Positions 1 to 13,005 of a stretch of 64,000 bases of DNA are shown piece by piece. Under the pieces are notes generated by a model. It searched no databases and was not told where the DNA came from. It saw only the letters and a list, made by a program, of their open reading frames with translations. Location: assembly GCA_013397115.1 (NCBI GenBank), contig VWZW01004674.1:901985-965984 (forward strand), in the 5' to 3' direction. The translations under genes and the position numbers were made by a program. Each line of letters starts with the position of its first letter. Position 1 is the first letter of the stretch. Source of the stretch: Edolisoma coerulescens. Lineage: Eukaryota; Chordata; Aves; Passeriformes; Campephagidae.

Positions 1-3000
1 CATTCCTTTTTTTCTCACTGTAGGACGAAAATTAAAAAATAACTAAATCTCTCTTATCTGCCAACCCACTCAAACCCTTACACTGTGAAGTGTAATATAC
101 AGGAAGTTCATCCCAGGCCTTTGCTCATCACTTTTCCTATTTGAGGAGCATGTTCTTCTCCAAACCCTGTGAAGAGCCCTTTAGTCAAAGAGGGAGTTGA
201 AGCATTAACTGAAATGAGTTTGAGGATTTCAGCACAGCAGATCCCTACTCAGTGTGATGCTACTGACTGCCTTTGGCTGTGAGAAATGGAACAAAACCAG
301 CAGACACCAGTCAGGACTGGCACGTGAACATAAGATAACCTTGTCACATTTATAACTTACATACCAATTTTAAACCACAATGCTTACTGAAAGAACTAAT
401 TGTCTTCTCTGAGGAGCTTTGTTTTATTTGCATTGTTTGCTCTATCTTCATCTTTTGCATTTTATAAAAGAAAGTGTAGAAGAGCTTAAAATATTGATAT
501 CCAGCCTATGTTTCAGCAATATTGTCCCTTTCAAAGTCTGTCTTGTCTTAATTGAGTGTGCCCACAATCTGCAGAGAACTGTGTATTCCTGACTCTTTGA
601 GACTCAAGACCTCCTTCTTCCCAAAAGAGTATGTCAGTAATACTTTTCCAAGGAGTACTGATCGGTTATATCCAACAGAAGCTTTTACAAATCTGATGAT
701 AGAAATTTATTTCTAAGGATCTTCCATTTTGGAAAATTACTATTACATAAAATCTGTGCTGATGTTTTCCTGCACATGCACTGCCTCTGCAGGTACTTAA
801 GGCTATGCATACAAAGACTGTTTAACTGCCCAAGTGGCAAAGAAATCCTGTGCAATATTCAGGTGGTTAAATTTCTCTCCCAACTGCTAGCTCGCCTCCA
901 TCCTGGCATTTATAACATTTATCACTGCTCATGATTCTTGCCTTTGGGTAGGATGGTAGAAGGAAAACAAATTCAAGAGACACAATCTGACTTTTACAAA
1001 GGTTTCTGAGAGCTTCAGCACAACTTTAACATTTCCTCCAGGAAGTCATGTAGTCAGTGAAACGTAGAGGTGTAAAATACACGTGGAAGATTTCTGCTCT
1101 CAGTTCCATCAACCACAAAACTTTCAGAGATACAAAAATTAAGGGGCAAGAAAGGTCAAAGCCAAGGGTAAGATTCCATACCTTTTATGTAGGCCATCTT
1201 AGAATAATTCTTGACAAATACAGGTGCTGGAAAATTACTATTCCCGTTTGAAACCACGGAACGTACAACAGCACATACCTTGATTGTGGCTCTAGGGCTG
1301 GAAAATTACCTTTTCAAATCGTTTGCTTTCTTCTCCCTCAACTGGTCTCTACCATAGGATAGGTAATGTACAGGGACCACATCACACTTCCCATTCCCAC
1401 CATTTCCAAGGTCCCTCAAAAACAACCAAGTGGGTGCACACAGCCATCAGAGGTGGGAGGTGTGACATGGTATGGTTACGAGGTAAGGGGTGGGGAACAC
1501 ACAGCTCTACATAATGATGCTTCTACACCCCTTACCTGTCTCTCTGTGCTACTCAGGTATCTCTACAATTTCTCTATCATGGGGAATACATCAGTTAGTA
1601 GAGCTACTCCTCCTTCTTGACCAAAAAAACAAAGGCTTGGGGTGTGTGTGACTGTCTTCTGGGAGCACATGGGTGCTTCACTGATCAGTCTAAACACTTG
1701 AGTATGGAGGAAATACAAGCAACCAGTGTCTCCTTTTTGCTAGATGCATACAGGAGCCTGCACACACAGTACTGGCCATATGATAGTTGGTTTCTGTTCC
1801 TGTCCATTTGCTTTCCAAAGAGACTGAATCCCTGTCACATTTGTGGTCTGTGCTGGCTATCGTCTTGTCTTCTTGAGCCTCTTTTCTGTACCAGCATTTT
1901 TTATCACTGCCCTGACATATTTTAGAACAGCAGCAAATTGTTTAATTGCCTATTCCCAGCACAGGGACGAAAAACGCTGGTGTACACTGAGGGGTCTTTT
2001 TTTTTTATTTGTACAGAGTATATCAGATAACAGTGCTTTCACCTTGCCCTTGGACAGAATAAGATTATGTAAATATTTAGCACTGAAAAATAAACGGCAA
2101 TGTCAAATTAACAAATTGTTGTACTACGGTGGCACTGGAAGAAGCCCAAGTTCCATCTAGTCATCTGCAGCATCAGCAGCAGGGAAAACAGACTCTCAGG
2201 GCTATCCAGACAACAGCATGGGGAAGCTACAGTGTTAACTGTATAAGACAATTTAAAGTATTAGTTGGACAGTGTGATACTAAAGCTGTTTTTCCAACAG
2301 TCTTTTGTCCTTACTCTCTGTTTTGGTGGCTCCAGTTCGAGAATTACAAATAGAGCAGGGTGGAGGCAAAAGCGAATAATCCAAGTGTCAGGGAGTCTTT
2401 ACTGTGAATAAAAAAAGGAAAAAAAAAAAAAAGAGAGAGAGAGACTTCAAAGCAGAAACTAGTTACTAGAGCTTGAACCACAGCTATTAGGAGAACTATT
2501 ATAAGTCTGTCAAGTAGCAATTAGACTACTTTGCAAGAATATTAAGAGCACATATCTGCACTTTGGTGAAGGATTTGAAAAGCGCAAAAATAGAGAAACC
2601 TTTCAGTTTATGGAGTACTCTCTACTGCATTTCAGTTACTTATTTCCTGTTTATTTTCCACTTGAAAAATCACATCCCAGAAACATAATGTAATTTTTAA
2701 AAAACTTGCATTTATGACCATTCCGTTTAAAATGTTTTGTTGAAAAAAACACAAAAAACAAATGGAATGCTGTAAACAGATTTAAGTCAGCCACAAAAAA
2801 CATTCTGACAGATGTTAGCATCTGTGAACATGGATCTTTCATGACAGTCCTTTCCAATCTGGGCTCTTTTCAAATAAGAATACCTCCAGAGATTTTTTTT
2901 TAATGTTGTTTTTGTTTATTTCAATAAGCTTTATAAAACTTAAGGTAGGTTTTCCATACCAGCAGGACAACTTTTCAATATATGAATCCATCTCCTTGGA

Positions 3001-6000
3001 ATGCTAGTTGCAGCATCTGACACTCGGCTTTTATTTGTGCCTGTTGCCAGGCAGGTTAACCCATTGACTAGATTTGTGTTAAGATAAACAGCAAAGATCA
3101 CTGGATGAAGAAAAAGAGGGGGGAAAAGGAAATCCAGTTTAGAAATTAATTAGTTCTACAGGATTATCACTTGCCAATAAAACTATTTTACAAAGAATTA
3201 CATATGAACGGACTACTCAGAAACTTGCAACAACTTGCTAGACCACAATGAATTACAGCAACTATCATGTTTCTCTGGGCCTGCTCAGAAAGAGAAATGT
3301 GATTTTCCTCACTTCTATTTCTCCCAGCCACTCAAACAAATCCTCAGCTCTTCTAAATATTTTGCTCCCCAAGGGTCCTGCTCGCATGGTGGCAGACCTT
3401 TCCACTGCTCTATGATCTGGCAAATGGAAAACAAAGAGCAAAACGGAAAGAACTACAGATGACAACTAGTGCAGAGATACAGATCACACTAATTTTTAAA
3501 GTAAATGTATGGTCTTTCTTTTGTTCTTGGAATAGAAAGCTACAGCAGGCTTTGTGCAGGTAGGAAATAGGTTGAAACATGCCAAGAGAAGTGAATGGAA
3601 AATTTGTCTAGTCACCCACAGATTTTAAAGTGTGGATTCACAGCTATAGCTAGCATTGTTTTCTACCAGCAGTGGTTAGCTCTTCCTTCATGACAACACC
3701 CTTTTCTGTCCAGCCTCCTCACGCAAATCCTCCGAGTGCTCTGACCAGTTTAACTGCCTAATAGTCCTAAAAATGCATCTATTTTAGTTACACTGACTGC
3801 CACACAACCAGCCCTGTCCTTTAAGGCACAAAACTGACCAGCTCTATTTTTTACTAAACTCACGTGGCCTGCTCAAAACAAACAGATACTGGCAGGAGCA
3901 AAATCCAAATCATACACTGCTTTATCCCAGGAACACAAAGTACAAGGCCGACGCAGTGAGTCAGACACCTCTGCGCCAGTGAGCTCCTCAGGTTGACAGG
4001 AGTCTCTTTGGGATCCTCGTACTTGTAAGCCAGGACATTTTAAAAAAGAACCAAAACAATTGGGTTTAGACAAACATGTGTTGTGTCATTAACAAAAGTA
4101 TCTCTCTGCCATCAGAGGGGAAAAGGCAGCAAAAAGTATGCCAGGAATGCTGGAAATGGGCAGACAGTCACAGCGAGTCATATTTTCTTCTTTTTTTTTT
4201 TTTCCCCAAGAAACTCCTTCAGCATGAAAAGTCCATTTGCAAGAGCAGTTAGTTATGGGGGAAAAGGCAAATATTTCAACAATAATACAGGGAATGTGAA
4301 TCCAATTTACGGACAACAGAAGCCAGAGAACTCCTCAGTCTCTGCAAAGATTTCTCAGCATCCTTGGAAAATGCTTTGAATAATTCAGCTGAGCAACCTT
4401 AAACCCTTCAAACATATCCCTCTGTCTACCAGTAAAAGGCTATATTCCACACGTGTATTTATGAACAACAAATGCTAGATGCCTGTAGGCAGCCCTGAAG
4501 TTTCTATGTTTCACAAGTGTTAGTTTTAATCAATTAAATTAATCCATTTCCTTACAATCAAAATAGAGGTTTCTCCCACAATTTGCCACTCTCTTACTAG
4601 AAACCGGATGCCTTGAACCTAATGTATCACTTCCCCTACTCCACATTTAATTTCATGCTTCTTTTCAGCTTATTGTGGTGGTTTTTATGCTTCCCTGTGA
4701 CAACAGCATCTAGGTCATTGTGGAGTGCTACAAAAGAAGATACGCAATTAAACAGCCTGTTTAAAATACTGATCAATTAGGTATTAATGTACCTTGATAT
4801 CTAATTAGAAATTTTTGTTTATGAAACAATTAATAATCTAACTCATCTTGCCTCATGAAATACAAACCTTGTTTTCATGGCAGTTTTACTTTACAGAAAG
4901 AAGTTTAAGATAAGGTTTTTTAGGTACAAAAGAATAAGCCATCAGTTGGTTCAAAGGACTGCCAGAGGGTGTTGGACCTTTTTGCTCACTATCAGGTGAC
5001 AGACATAGACATTTTTGGTAGAGGAGGTCTCATGTGGATGTTTACTAGCCATGGAAATAGCAGCTGATAAAGCAGCAAGAGGTGTTTTTCATTCCTCAGT
5101 CTGTAAAAGAAGTGTTCGTTCCCTTCTTTGCGAAAGAGAAAGTGGGTTGGTTTTTTTGATTCAGGATCCAAAACACAGTCTGATAGCTGTGAACAACAAC
5201 AAACAAGCTGTTTTCTGAGCTGAGACACCTATGAAATTTGAGGAACTTTTAAGAGACCAGTTTAACAACTGCACATGAGAATACCCACCTACAGCATGTA
5301 CGTAGAAGCAACAAGATCTCATTTTAAAATTTTATTCCTATTTCATGTTTGACACAAGAAGTGCAATCTGAGATTTCTGTTTTCTTTCACCCCATTCCTG
5401 TGAAGGGTGTGGGCTCAGGCAGGTTAACTACCTCAATTTGTTTGACTGCAAGTTAAGTGTACTTTTGGTTAAGAGTTGGAAATGAAAAAATCAGGTTGAA
5501 TAACAGTCTGTCAGCTGCCCTGACATTTCATCAAATGTAGCCCTCTGGAAGAAAATCTACATGGAGGAGTACTGTCCTCAAAACCACATATTGATGTGGG
5601 CTGTTAAAGTACTTTTCCTTTTTAAAAAATGTATATGTTATAGTAAGAATGAATTAAATACAGCAAAGAGTCCACACAACAAGATGTATCAATTACTTAA
5701 AAAAAAAATAAAGTTCAATGTAACTATTACATGTAAAAGCTCCTAAAAATGTTGGGGACAAGGCTGTTGATAATTACTTTCCTGTGGGTGATGACCAAGC
5801 TTGTATTTTAGGAAAAAATAATCTTCCTAAGTTCCTTCTGGAGGAATTTTATTGATCAATGAGTGCTGTAAATCACCCAGTGGCTTACAAGGTAGCATGG
5901 ATTGAGAGAATTCTAGTATTTCAAAAGCTCAAGAAGGACCTTTGAGGACACCACTATCCACCCGCAGGGTGGCTTAGAGGAACTCAAATTCTTCAAAACT

Positions 6001-7169
6001 TTGAAGAAACCTTTCAAAGCCTATTGCAAATTACATCTGGAGACTTCTCAATAGGACCTGTTAAACCAATTGCACATCTCCATTCAAGTCCCAAACTGCA
6101 GGAAGAAATGTTTACTTATGTCCTGAAAGGCTTTACTTAGAACCTTAATACCAGCTCTTCCACTACAACTCACTTTAATGATCTTCCTGAGTGAAAATAA
6201 AATCTGATACATCTTACCTTTTAAAAATTTAAGCCAGCATGAACCAAAAGTTAGTGCAAAACCAAAGGAAGAAAATGCAGTAACAGACACAGCTATCTCA
6301 GACCCAGGGCTGCTGAGAAAGACTGAAATCAGTCTTTGGTCTCAAACCTTGAGGATCATAAAAGGAGAAGGAAAGAATTCAATGGTTCACTATCGGTCAG
6401 AAAGGAAAACTGTTTGCCATATCTTTTGTATTTAAGAAAACAAGGTCCAGTTCTTGATTCCCTCCACTGCAAACAGAACAGTGTTAGGATGCAAAGACTA
6501 AAACACAAGAGGCTAAAACAACTGGTTGAAAGCTGTACGTTCCATGGGGTTTGCGTGTAATGCTTCTGCATTGCTGCTCATGTTTTGACACCACAACACT
6601 TTTTACTGTAAAGGAATCTTAACTGCTGTGGCCTCCAGATTTCCAGAAGCCAACGGGATCTTTTTCCAGTGACTTCCCAATGGAAGTATACACCTATGTT
6701 TCTCTAACAGCATCTGTGCAAAATCCTCATTCTAGAAAAGCCTTTCATTTCTGTGTCTATGTATTTCTTTTTTGTTTCAAAAGACCATTGCACGAGCATA
6801 ACTTACTAGCAGAGCGTACCAGAGACTGAAATAGGCACATGGGATGTAACAACTATTCTGTGAAACTCAAGGACCAGTATATGATGTTCTCAATTAACTT
6901 CTCATTAATTCATTTTCAGTGTTCCTGTCATCTGTTGATGACATAAACACAGACAGATCCTTCCCTTCTCTGGGCAGGACTACTTCTGCGTCACACTGTA
7001 CCTATGAAAAAACGACACCACTCCCATCAGCAGCCCCATGCCTTCCTTGCTGAGTGTGCTTATTCCCCACAGGCTGACAACTAAGAACAACATTTCTGAA
7101 CTCCCTCCTCTTTGGTCTCTCGTATATCCCCACCTCAACAAAGAAATTCCCACGCATCTTGTTACTCAC
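1..7169 (-). other. SPIDR: SPIDR intron, partial (downstream of last visible exon)
   Basis: The 5' part of the next intron, entered in phase 2 from the exon ending at 7170. I searched the minus strand for the following conserved SPIDR segment (human LLVQDACGMFGEV) and did not find it. The intron therefore appears to extend beyond the left edge and to exceed 7.1 kb. It contains an A-rich/GA simple repeat near 2408-2444. Otherwise it is unremarkable AT-rich DNA with only short accidental frames. Confidence 0.75.
2408..2444 (+). repeat. A-rich / (GA)n simple repeat
   Basis: An all-purine run made of A tracts with a GG interruption, followed by six GA units. It is a simple sequence repeat in the downstream intron. 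Confidence 0.8.
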
Positions 7170-7420
7170 CTAACATTTGGTGGATCCGAATTGGTGACGG
7201 GTGTTGCACAAAGAGGCTTGTTTCCTTGAGTGTGGCTTCTGCACCCTCCTCTTGCAGGCAAACAGTACACCCTCTGGATAACGACTCGTACCTGCACTTC
7301 TCTCCATCCCACGGCTCCCTGGCTCTCCACCATTTCAAGCAGAGAATCATTAACAGCACTCAGTGCTAAGGGATGCTGTTTTGAATCACCATTGTTACGG
7401 ATTTGTGGAGCACAAGCAAC
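7170..7420 (-). CDS. SPIDR: SPIDR internal coding exon (third of three in window)
   Basis: The exon follows acceptor ttttcctccaccag and ends at donor TTAG|gtgagt. It has 83 complete codons in phase 0 plus two bases (AG) carried into the next exon. The core reads NDSLLEMVESQGAVGW and then VQVRVVIQRVYCLPAR. Human SPIDR from memory has RDSLLDVVESQGAASW and VRVVVQRVYSLPSR at about residues 462-495. The first 25 or so residues and the last 25 or so (rich in Gly, Ser, Asn and Pro) are poorly conserved and look like linkers. The next human segment, around ACLLVQDACGMFGEV, is not found to the left, so the following exon probably lies outside the window. The chance of misidentification is low. Confidence 0.92.
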
Positions 7421-9245
7421 CTGGTGGAGGAAAACCCATTAAGAGAAACATTCCAGAGAACCTGGAAACTATGTAGAGCTAGACAGGAAAACGTCAGCAT
7501 GAAAAATCAAGTTGCAAGTGCAAAATCAGTTTCAAAATCCTTACTGCTCCTAAGGTAACTTACAGACTAGTGGCCAGTTATTTATTGTGTATTTTTAATG
7601 AAAACTCAAGAGAGTTGCACACATGGTGTGCTCCTGTATTTAACTGGTGCTCTGCAGTGATCTAACTCAACTCCTGAGAGATAAAGGTGACACCAGCAGG
7701 AAAACAGAACTGATATTAGCCCTTATGATTCTTCCCCTTGAATGGAGTTTCATTTTTACTTCTCTGAGGTTCTGTTCCTTCCTCTTCTAAAAAAAAAGAG
7801 TGAAATTCATCTCGAATACTTCTGGACTTTCAAATAAAGTTGGAAATGAACAGGTGTCTTGTTTTATAGACTAGTAAGCTAGTCCTCAGACTTACACATT
7901 TCAATGGAAAATATTTCAAAGTAAAAGAATTAGATGATTAATGAAAAATACAAAACTTCTAAAGCAAAAACTTTAATTTTTTTTCACTTATTTCAAAACA
8001 TATTTTCTTAATAAAACCTTTCAAACTTGCAAAATAAACTTCAGGAATACTACAGTTTGCCTTAATCCAAATTAGTAACGTAATTTATCTTAATTTTAAA
8101 ATAAATCTCTCTCAATAAAAATTGTATGCAAGTATAGACTAACATGGTCAATACATATGGGTCCCTTTGCAGCATGAGCCAAATTTCTATTTTCACAATG
8201 AAACCTGTTTTTATAAAAAGCTGGGTGCCAAGAAAGGTTTTCAGAATATCACAGACTGTGCCATAAGTATTATACACCAATAAAGAAGAATTTGCAGTAT
8301 TTAAAAGAAAACTGTGGTAAGACACTACCCTTTGTCTACAAAGTGGTTGCAATAAAACTTGTCTACCAAGTTTTAAATGAAGTGGTTTGTTTGCTAGGAG
8401 CCATGAGGGGAACAAGTAAATTGTTCTGGTTTTCAAGTACCACAGTAGAGGCTTTTTACAAGTTAGAGTTGAAGCAAGAAAGGCGATTAGGATTTGATTT
8501 ATGTAACTTTTTAATTCCCAGGCTTATAATGGGAGATATATATAAGGCAAACACAAAATGTTGACACTCATTGTTCTTCAAACTTGAAGGGCCAAACTTC
8601 TTAAATATTAAGAATCATTTAGGTAGCCTATATAAAGCTTTTACAAGAGCCTAACTTTCAGAAAGTGCTGGCACAGACTATGAAGAAAACAAATCTCTTA
8701 AATTACCTCAGCTTGTACAACCACAGTTACAGAAATGCAGAGTCAGTAGTCATTTTAATACAAATAAAGTCAAAATAGGAAAGAAAACAAACGGAAGGGG
8801 TGGGAATGGGGGATGATATTATCAATTGATGCTTTAAAGAAAGGATAGGATTGATAAGGAAATGAGTTAAGACATAGGAATAGGAAAAAGGAACGCTTAT
8901 TTTAAATAGTATCTTGAGTGAGTTAGAAGAAAACAGCTATTTTTTAGCTATTCAGCTATAAAGAATAAGAGAAAAATCAATGAAAAACCAAGTTGTAATT
9001 ACTATTTAGCACAGTAGTGAGATTTCAGCAAAATAACCTCAAAGCAGTTCAGCATTTGGATGGACCAAAAGCCTCTACTAAGAAAATATTATTAAAGTAA
9101 ACACTGCATATTATTCAGCCTTGACTAAATGAAAGGGGAAACCAAACATGTCAGTAATTTAGAATTTCTGTTTTTCTTATGATTTCAAAACATCTGCTCA
9201 CGAACTTCTTACCAAGTGCTTAATTGTGAACCAAATGGACCATAC
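7421..9245 (-). other. SPIDR: SPIDR intron (1.8 kb, phase 0)
   Basis: A short GT-AG intron between two confirmed coding exons. It is strongly AT-rich, with many T and A runs around 7960-8060. I see no repeat family, RNA gene or conserved coding segment in it. The 124-codon minus frame at 8062-8436 is low-complexity, AT-driven sequence and is not supported as coding. Confidence 0.88.
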
Positions 9246-9456
9246 CTGATTGTCCGAATGTTCCTGGTGTAACTTATCATCAAGGTCATCTAGTCTGAAG
9301 GTCTGTGCCAAAGATATAACATTCTTCCTGATAGGCATCTTTGTAAGACCATATGTCTTCTCTCTGGCTTCTGAATGTTCACTGAGTAGCACCTTCTGAC
9401 TAAAGTAAGTGTTCATGATAACAGGAACATCAGCATTTTGGAGAAGCAGTTTTTGC
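9246..9456 (-). CDS. SPIDR: SPIDR internal coding exon (second of three in window)
   Basis: This exon lies 51.5 kb downstream of the previous one. Its acceptor is gtttttcccag and its donor is CAG|gtatgg. The first base G completes the Trp codon begun in the upstream exon, and 70 full codons follow, ending in phase 0. The join reads IHIYPPW-QKLLLQNADVPVIMNTYFSQK, and human SPIDR from memory reads RIFPPW-QKLIIPSGSCPVILNTYFCEK. Further on, RKNVISLAQTF matches human RRSISLAQMF. Agreement on both sides of the splice, together with the matching split codon, shows that the two exons are adjacent in the mature transcript. The exon belongs to the middle of the protein. I see no transmembrane, zinc-binding or ATPase motif in it. 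Confidence 0.93.
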
Positions 9457-9599
9457 CTGGGAAAAACAATTTAAGTGGCATCAAATCCATGACAAGCTAC
9501 TTATAAGCACTATTTTAAAATGTGTGTTGCATTGCATTTCTCTCCCCTTTTTTCTATAGTTACCATGAAAACACTTCAGAGGCATGCTATCCACGTTGC

Positions 9600-9965
9600 A
9601 AATTACCCACCTCACAGAGAGCGTCTGCTTGGCTCAGCCGTCTTAGCTCAGGGCGCTAAGTGCATAGCCCTGGGCGCTGGAGATCCACTGCATCCAGGGC
9701 CAAGTTACACCTGGAAGCCAGCTGAGCTGCTGGGCCCCATGAGCCCCATCTGGCTTCACACAAATGCTACTTGGTGTCTCCGTGTTGTCAGCACAGAGCA
9801 CCAGGACCCTCTGCATACAGTTACTGAGGTAAAAGCCATGAACAAAAGACTATTAATCCTGCTCCGTGTTAACTCGGAGCACTGCTCTGCCGGACCCAGC
9901 CTGACCCTTCCAGGACATTCCCCTCCAGTGAGTGCTTCCCACCAACCCAAATCCATTCTCATGCA
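9600..9965. other. GC-rich intronic patch next to SPIDR exon, unidentified
   Basis: This stretch begins about 150 bases upstream, in the transcript sense, of the exon at 9456-9246. It is markedly more GC-rich than its surroundings. A plus-strand frame of 184 codons (9520-10074) covers it, but the translation has no recognisable domain and its tail is AT-rich and low quality. A segment around 9648-9660, cttagctcagggc, resembles the A-box of a tRNA-derived SINE, but no convincing B-box or tRNA fold follows. It could be a degraded retroposon. I do not call a gene here. Confidence 0.25.
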
Positions 9966-12724
9966 GCTGGCAGCAAGCTGCTCCTTCCTCCTCTATTTTT
10001 CTAAAAGCAAAATCCTATGTTTTCCTTACAGCATGCTGTATATTATCTTGCCTGTGCATTTGTTGCTGTCATAATTGTGCTTTCCTAGATCCAGCTTTGG
10101 TTTCTAGTGCCAATGTAAATTCCCAAACAGCTCCACAAGAAGCAATTTCTTACCCACCAGATTTAGGGAACGTTCGCAGAATCTCTAAACATACAATAAT
10201 TTCATGCCAAAGCATGTGTTGATGTTGGGTTTTTCATACACCGGTATCACAATTGCACATTTAGACGTACGCTTTTTACACTCACAGGACCCTCATCTAG
10301 TGAAGTCAGCTAACAAAACCAACCAGTAATCTCATTTTCTGCAGACCATTAAAACAGACCAAAATCTGCTTGGTGACTTCACCACAGTCTGTATTTTCCT
10401 ACTATTAGATTTTTATCACCTAGGAGTAAAACAAGGCCTCCTGCCTTGGCAGCAAAGTTATGTTGACCTGAGTTCCGAACTTCAGTCTCTAGACTGCTCA
10501 GCAGTTATAACATGGAGATGAAGCAAGTTTCCACATCTGTGACATTGTTTCTCAAAATGCAACCATATAGAGTTAAAAAGAAAAATGAAACAATGAAACA
10601 CTCAAAAATACTTATTTCTGATCTCAGTCCCTCCAAGATCTTCACCATGGTCTGTTTTGTAACAGACTCCGTCATTCTTTAGAGAGCGGATAGCTAAAGG
10701 GAGATCGATGTATTCATATTTTCAAAGGCATAGGAAGAGTTACAGCAAGTTTCAAAAATAATCCCTGTTATTTTATAATTAGGCAAATAAAACAGCAGTT
10801 TCTTTTCCTCTGCCTTTTAGGAAAAAAGGATACATTTAAAACTAAGCTCGCAACTTAGAACTATGAACCATACATATAAATTATGAACAAGATGCATTGC
10901 TTCTACTGTGAGCACTCATAGAAGTTACGATTTGAAACAGAAAATTCATGAAAAGTTACAGCATAAAATTAAGTCCTGAACTTCACCACAAAGAAGCCTT
11001 ACTGCCATCTGTGAGCTCCCCAGATTTAGGAGAGCAGCAATTCATCTCTAAGGGACACCGAGTCCCCTGACTTCAGATGAATTTGCTAACGAAGCTCCCA
11101 GTTAAGAGCATGACAGTAGCTCACAAGGCTGCCACACTGACATTGCCTGATAATTTTCTGCATTACAGGACTAAAACTGAGGAATTAGCTTGGTCAGCAA
11201 ACTGAGACATCTCTGATTTTATGAGATTTTTAAACTGTCACTTACCCCCTTTTTTCTAGAGAACAGAAATGTATATAAAGCCTACTACAGATCTTGGAAC
11301 AGTTTGGGCTGTCTTTATATGCAGATGTGTAATGAAAATTTTAGCACCTTCTTTCTTGAGATGTCTGTGTTCAGACCCAAAGTAAACAGGAAATCTCTCT
11401 GAACACGAGACCATTACGTCACTAATGTCAGAAGAATGTTTGCTTGATCTAAAACATCTCATTCTCTAAAAAAACATACTGACGTTAGTAGCAAATCATT
11501 TGCAGAAACTTTGAGGTTTATGGTTTTATTTTTATTTTCCTGGGCAGGAAAATGTGATCAGGTTTTGTTTGGGGTTTTTTTAAGGCAGGTAGGTTTTACC
11601 AATACCCAAATGACGTGCACTTTGGTTTTGCTATGCTTATGCATTCCACGTCTCGAGTACTTTTATAATCGCCAAGAGCTTTCCCGGCAAAGTACTCATT
11701 ATTTCATCATATCTTTACATGGGTAATGCATAAAATAATGGCTACTTGGTACTTCCACAAAGCAAAAATGGGGACATCTATACACTTCCAGGAGAAGCCT
11801 CCCACTTCTTAAATGCTATTAGTTCACTAAAAACACTCTCCTGAAGAAATCGCTTGTTTTAGACCTGCATAGACGTGCACAGCTTCTTCAGCTACATTAG
11901 AGGAATATTCACATACATCTACTTAAATCTTCCCTATTTCTCAATGGACAGATACCTCACAATGAAAAGAACCAGGAATAAATAGAAATAAAACCCAGCT
12001 GAAATGAAAGAAATAAGAAAAAAGTTTGCAATAAGCTCACTATTTTGTGTACAGGTAGATGGCTACATGGAAATATTTTATATGTATATGTACATATAGA
12101 AAACAAAATTATTTATATTTTGCATACAATATATAGAATAGTTGTATTGTTTATTTACATTATTACCAAGTTTTATATACATTCTTCAATATGACATAAA
12201 GTGTTAAATGGGCCTTGCAAGTCTTCTGTGACCTCTCTTAAATTGCTTCTTTTCTATCTGCTTCATTATATTTTAAAAGCTAGTTTTCAAAGAATGAGAG
12301 ACATCATCTCATTCAGCTAATCACAGAGATGATGGAAAAAAAAAAATAAAGCTCACCACAGATTATAAACTCCCCTGAAACAGTCTCTTGTCCTCTCTGA
12401 TTTTTTCTTGCTCAGCAAAGAGCAATTTAAAAGTTGGATTAGTAGTTGACTTCCTTAGTGACTGTCTCTAGACCTTTGTAAAGACCTGAAGTAGAGACTG
12501 GGAACTTTTTATACTACAGGGCATTTTTTTCCTGGTATGTAGACAATCAGCAATTGCCGTAACTGGTCACATGCTAAAGGAACATGAGGCAATAATGTTA
12601 TTTTGTTTCTTTTCCAGCAGCAGCTTGCTTCTCTGTCCAAGAACATAGCTTGCTTTTTCTCTTCCTCCTACAATGGAGGCTATCTGGCCAAGTAGAAGCA
12701 GGAGATGTCCTTGCCCACATCTAC

Positions 12725-13005
12725 GTTAATCGTGGTCTGTCCCCACGCGAGATGTGAAACGCTGCAGAACATCCAGCATGGCACTGGGCAAAGGAGCTGA
12801 CGTTTCCATTTGGGGCAGGGTCTTAGTCCTGGGGCAAACAATCAGCGGGTTTGCACTGTGGTCTGCCCTGCACAGCCCATCCACAGCCAGCCAGGAGTTG
12901 TGACTCCACGGCAGCAGCGAGCTCGCAAACCACACGCTTCCGCTCAGTTCTGCTGACATCAAACGGCAGTGCTGGTTCATGAACTCGAGAAGACTCTGGA
13001 TCACT
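12725..13005. other. CpG-rich patch with open minus-strand frame, unidentified
   Basis: Fourteen CpGs fall within about 285 bases, and GC content is well above the neighbouring AT-rich intron. On the minus strand a 92-codon frame runs through the whole patch, from an ATG at about 13004 to a stop at 12726. The translation, which includes segments such as CPRTKTLPQMETSAPLPSAM, is not a family I recognise. No strong pyrimidine tract precedes it and no good donor follows. It cannot be a standard SPIDR exon, since the flanking exons join directly. Options are a diverged retroposed fragment, a lineage-specific exon of a nested transcript, or a small regulatory element. Confidence 0.3.

Noticed and set aside
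3873..4073. Minus-strand frame considered as the next SPIDR exon
   Set aside because: The translation does not resemble the expected SPIDR segment (LLVQDA...FGEV) and no splice sites of the required phase flank it.
9648..9720. Possible tRNA gene
   Set aside because: Only an A-box-like motif is present; no B-box, anticodon arm or acceptor-stem pairing can be built.
9520..10074. 184-codon plus-strand frame
   Set aside because: No domain, signal or family is recognisable, the second half is AT-rich hydrophobic low-quality sequence, and it lies in the intron on the strand opposite to SPIDR.
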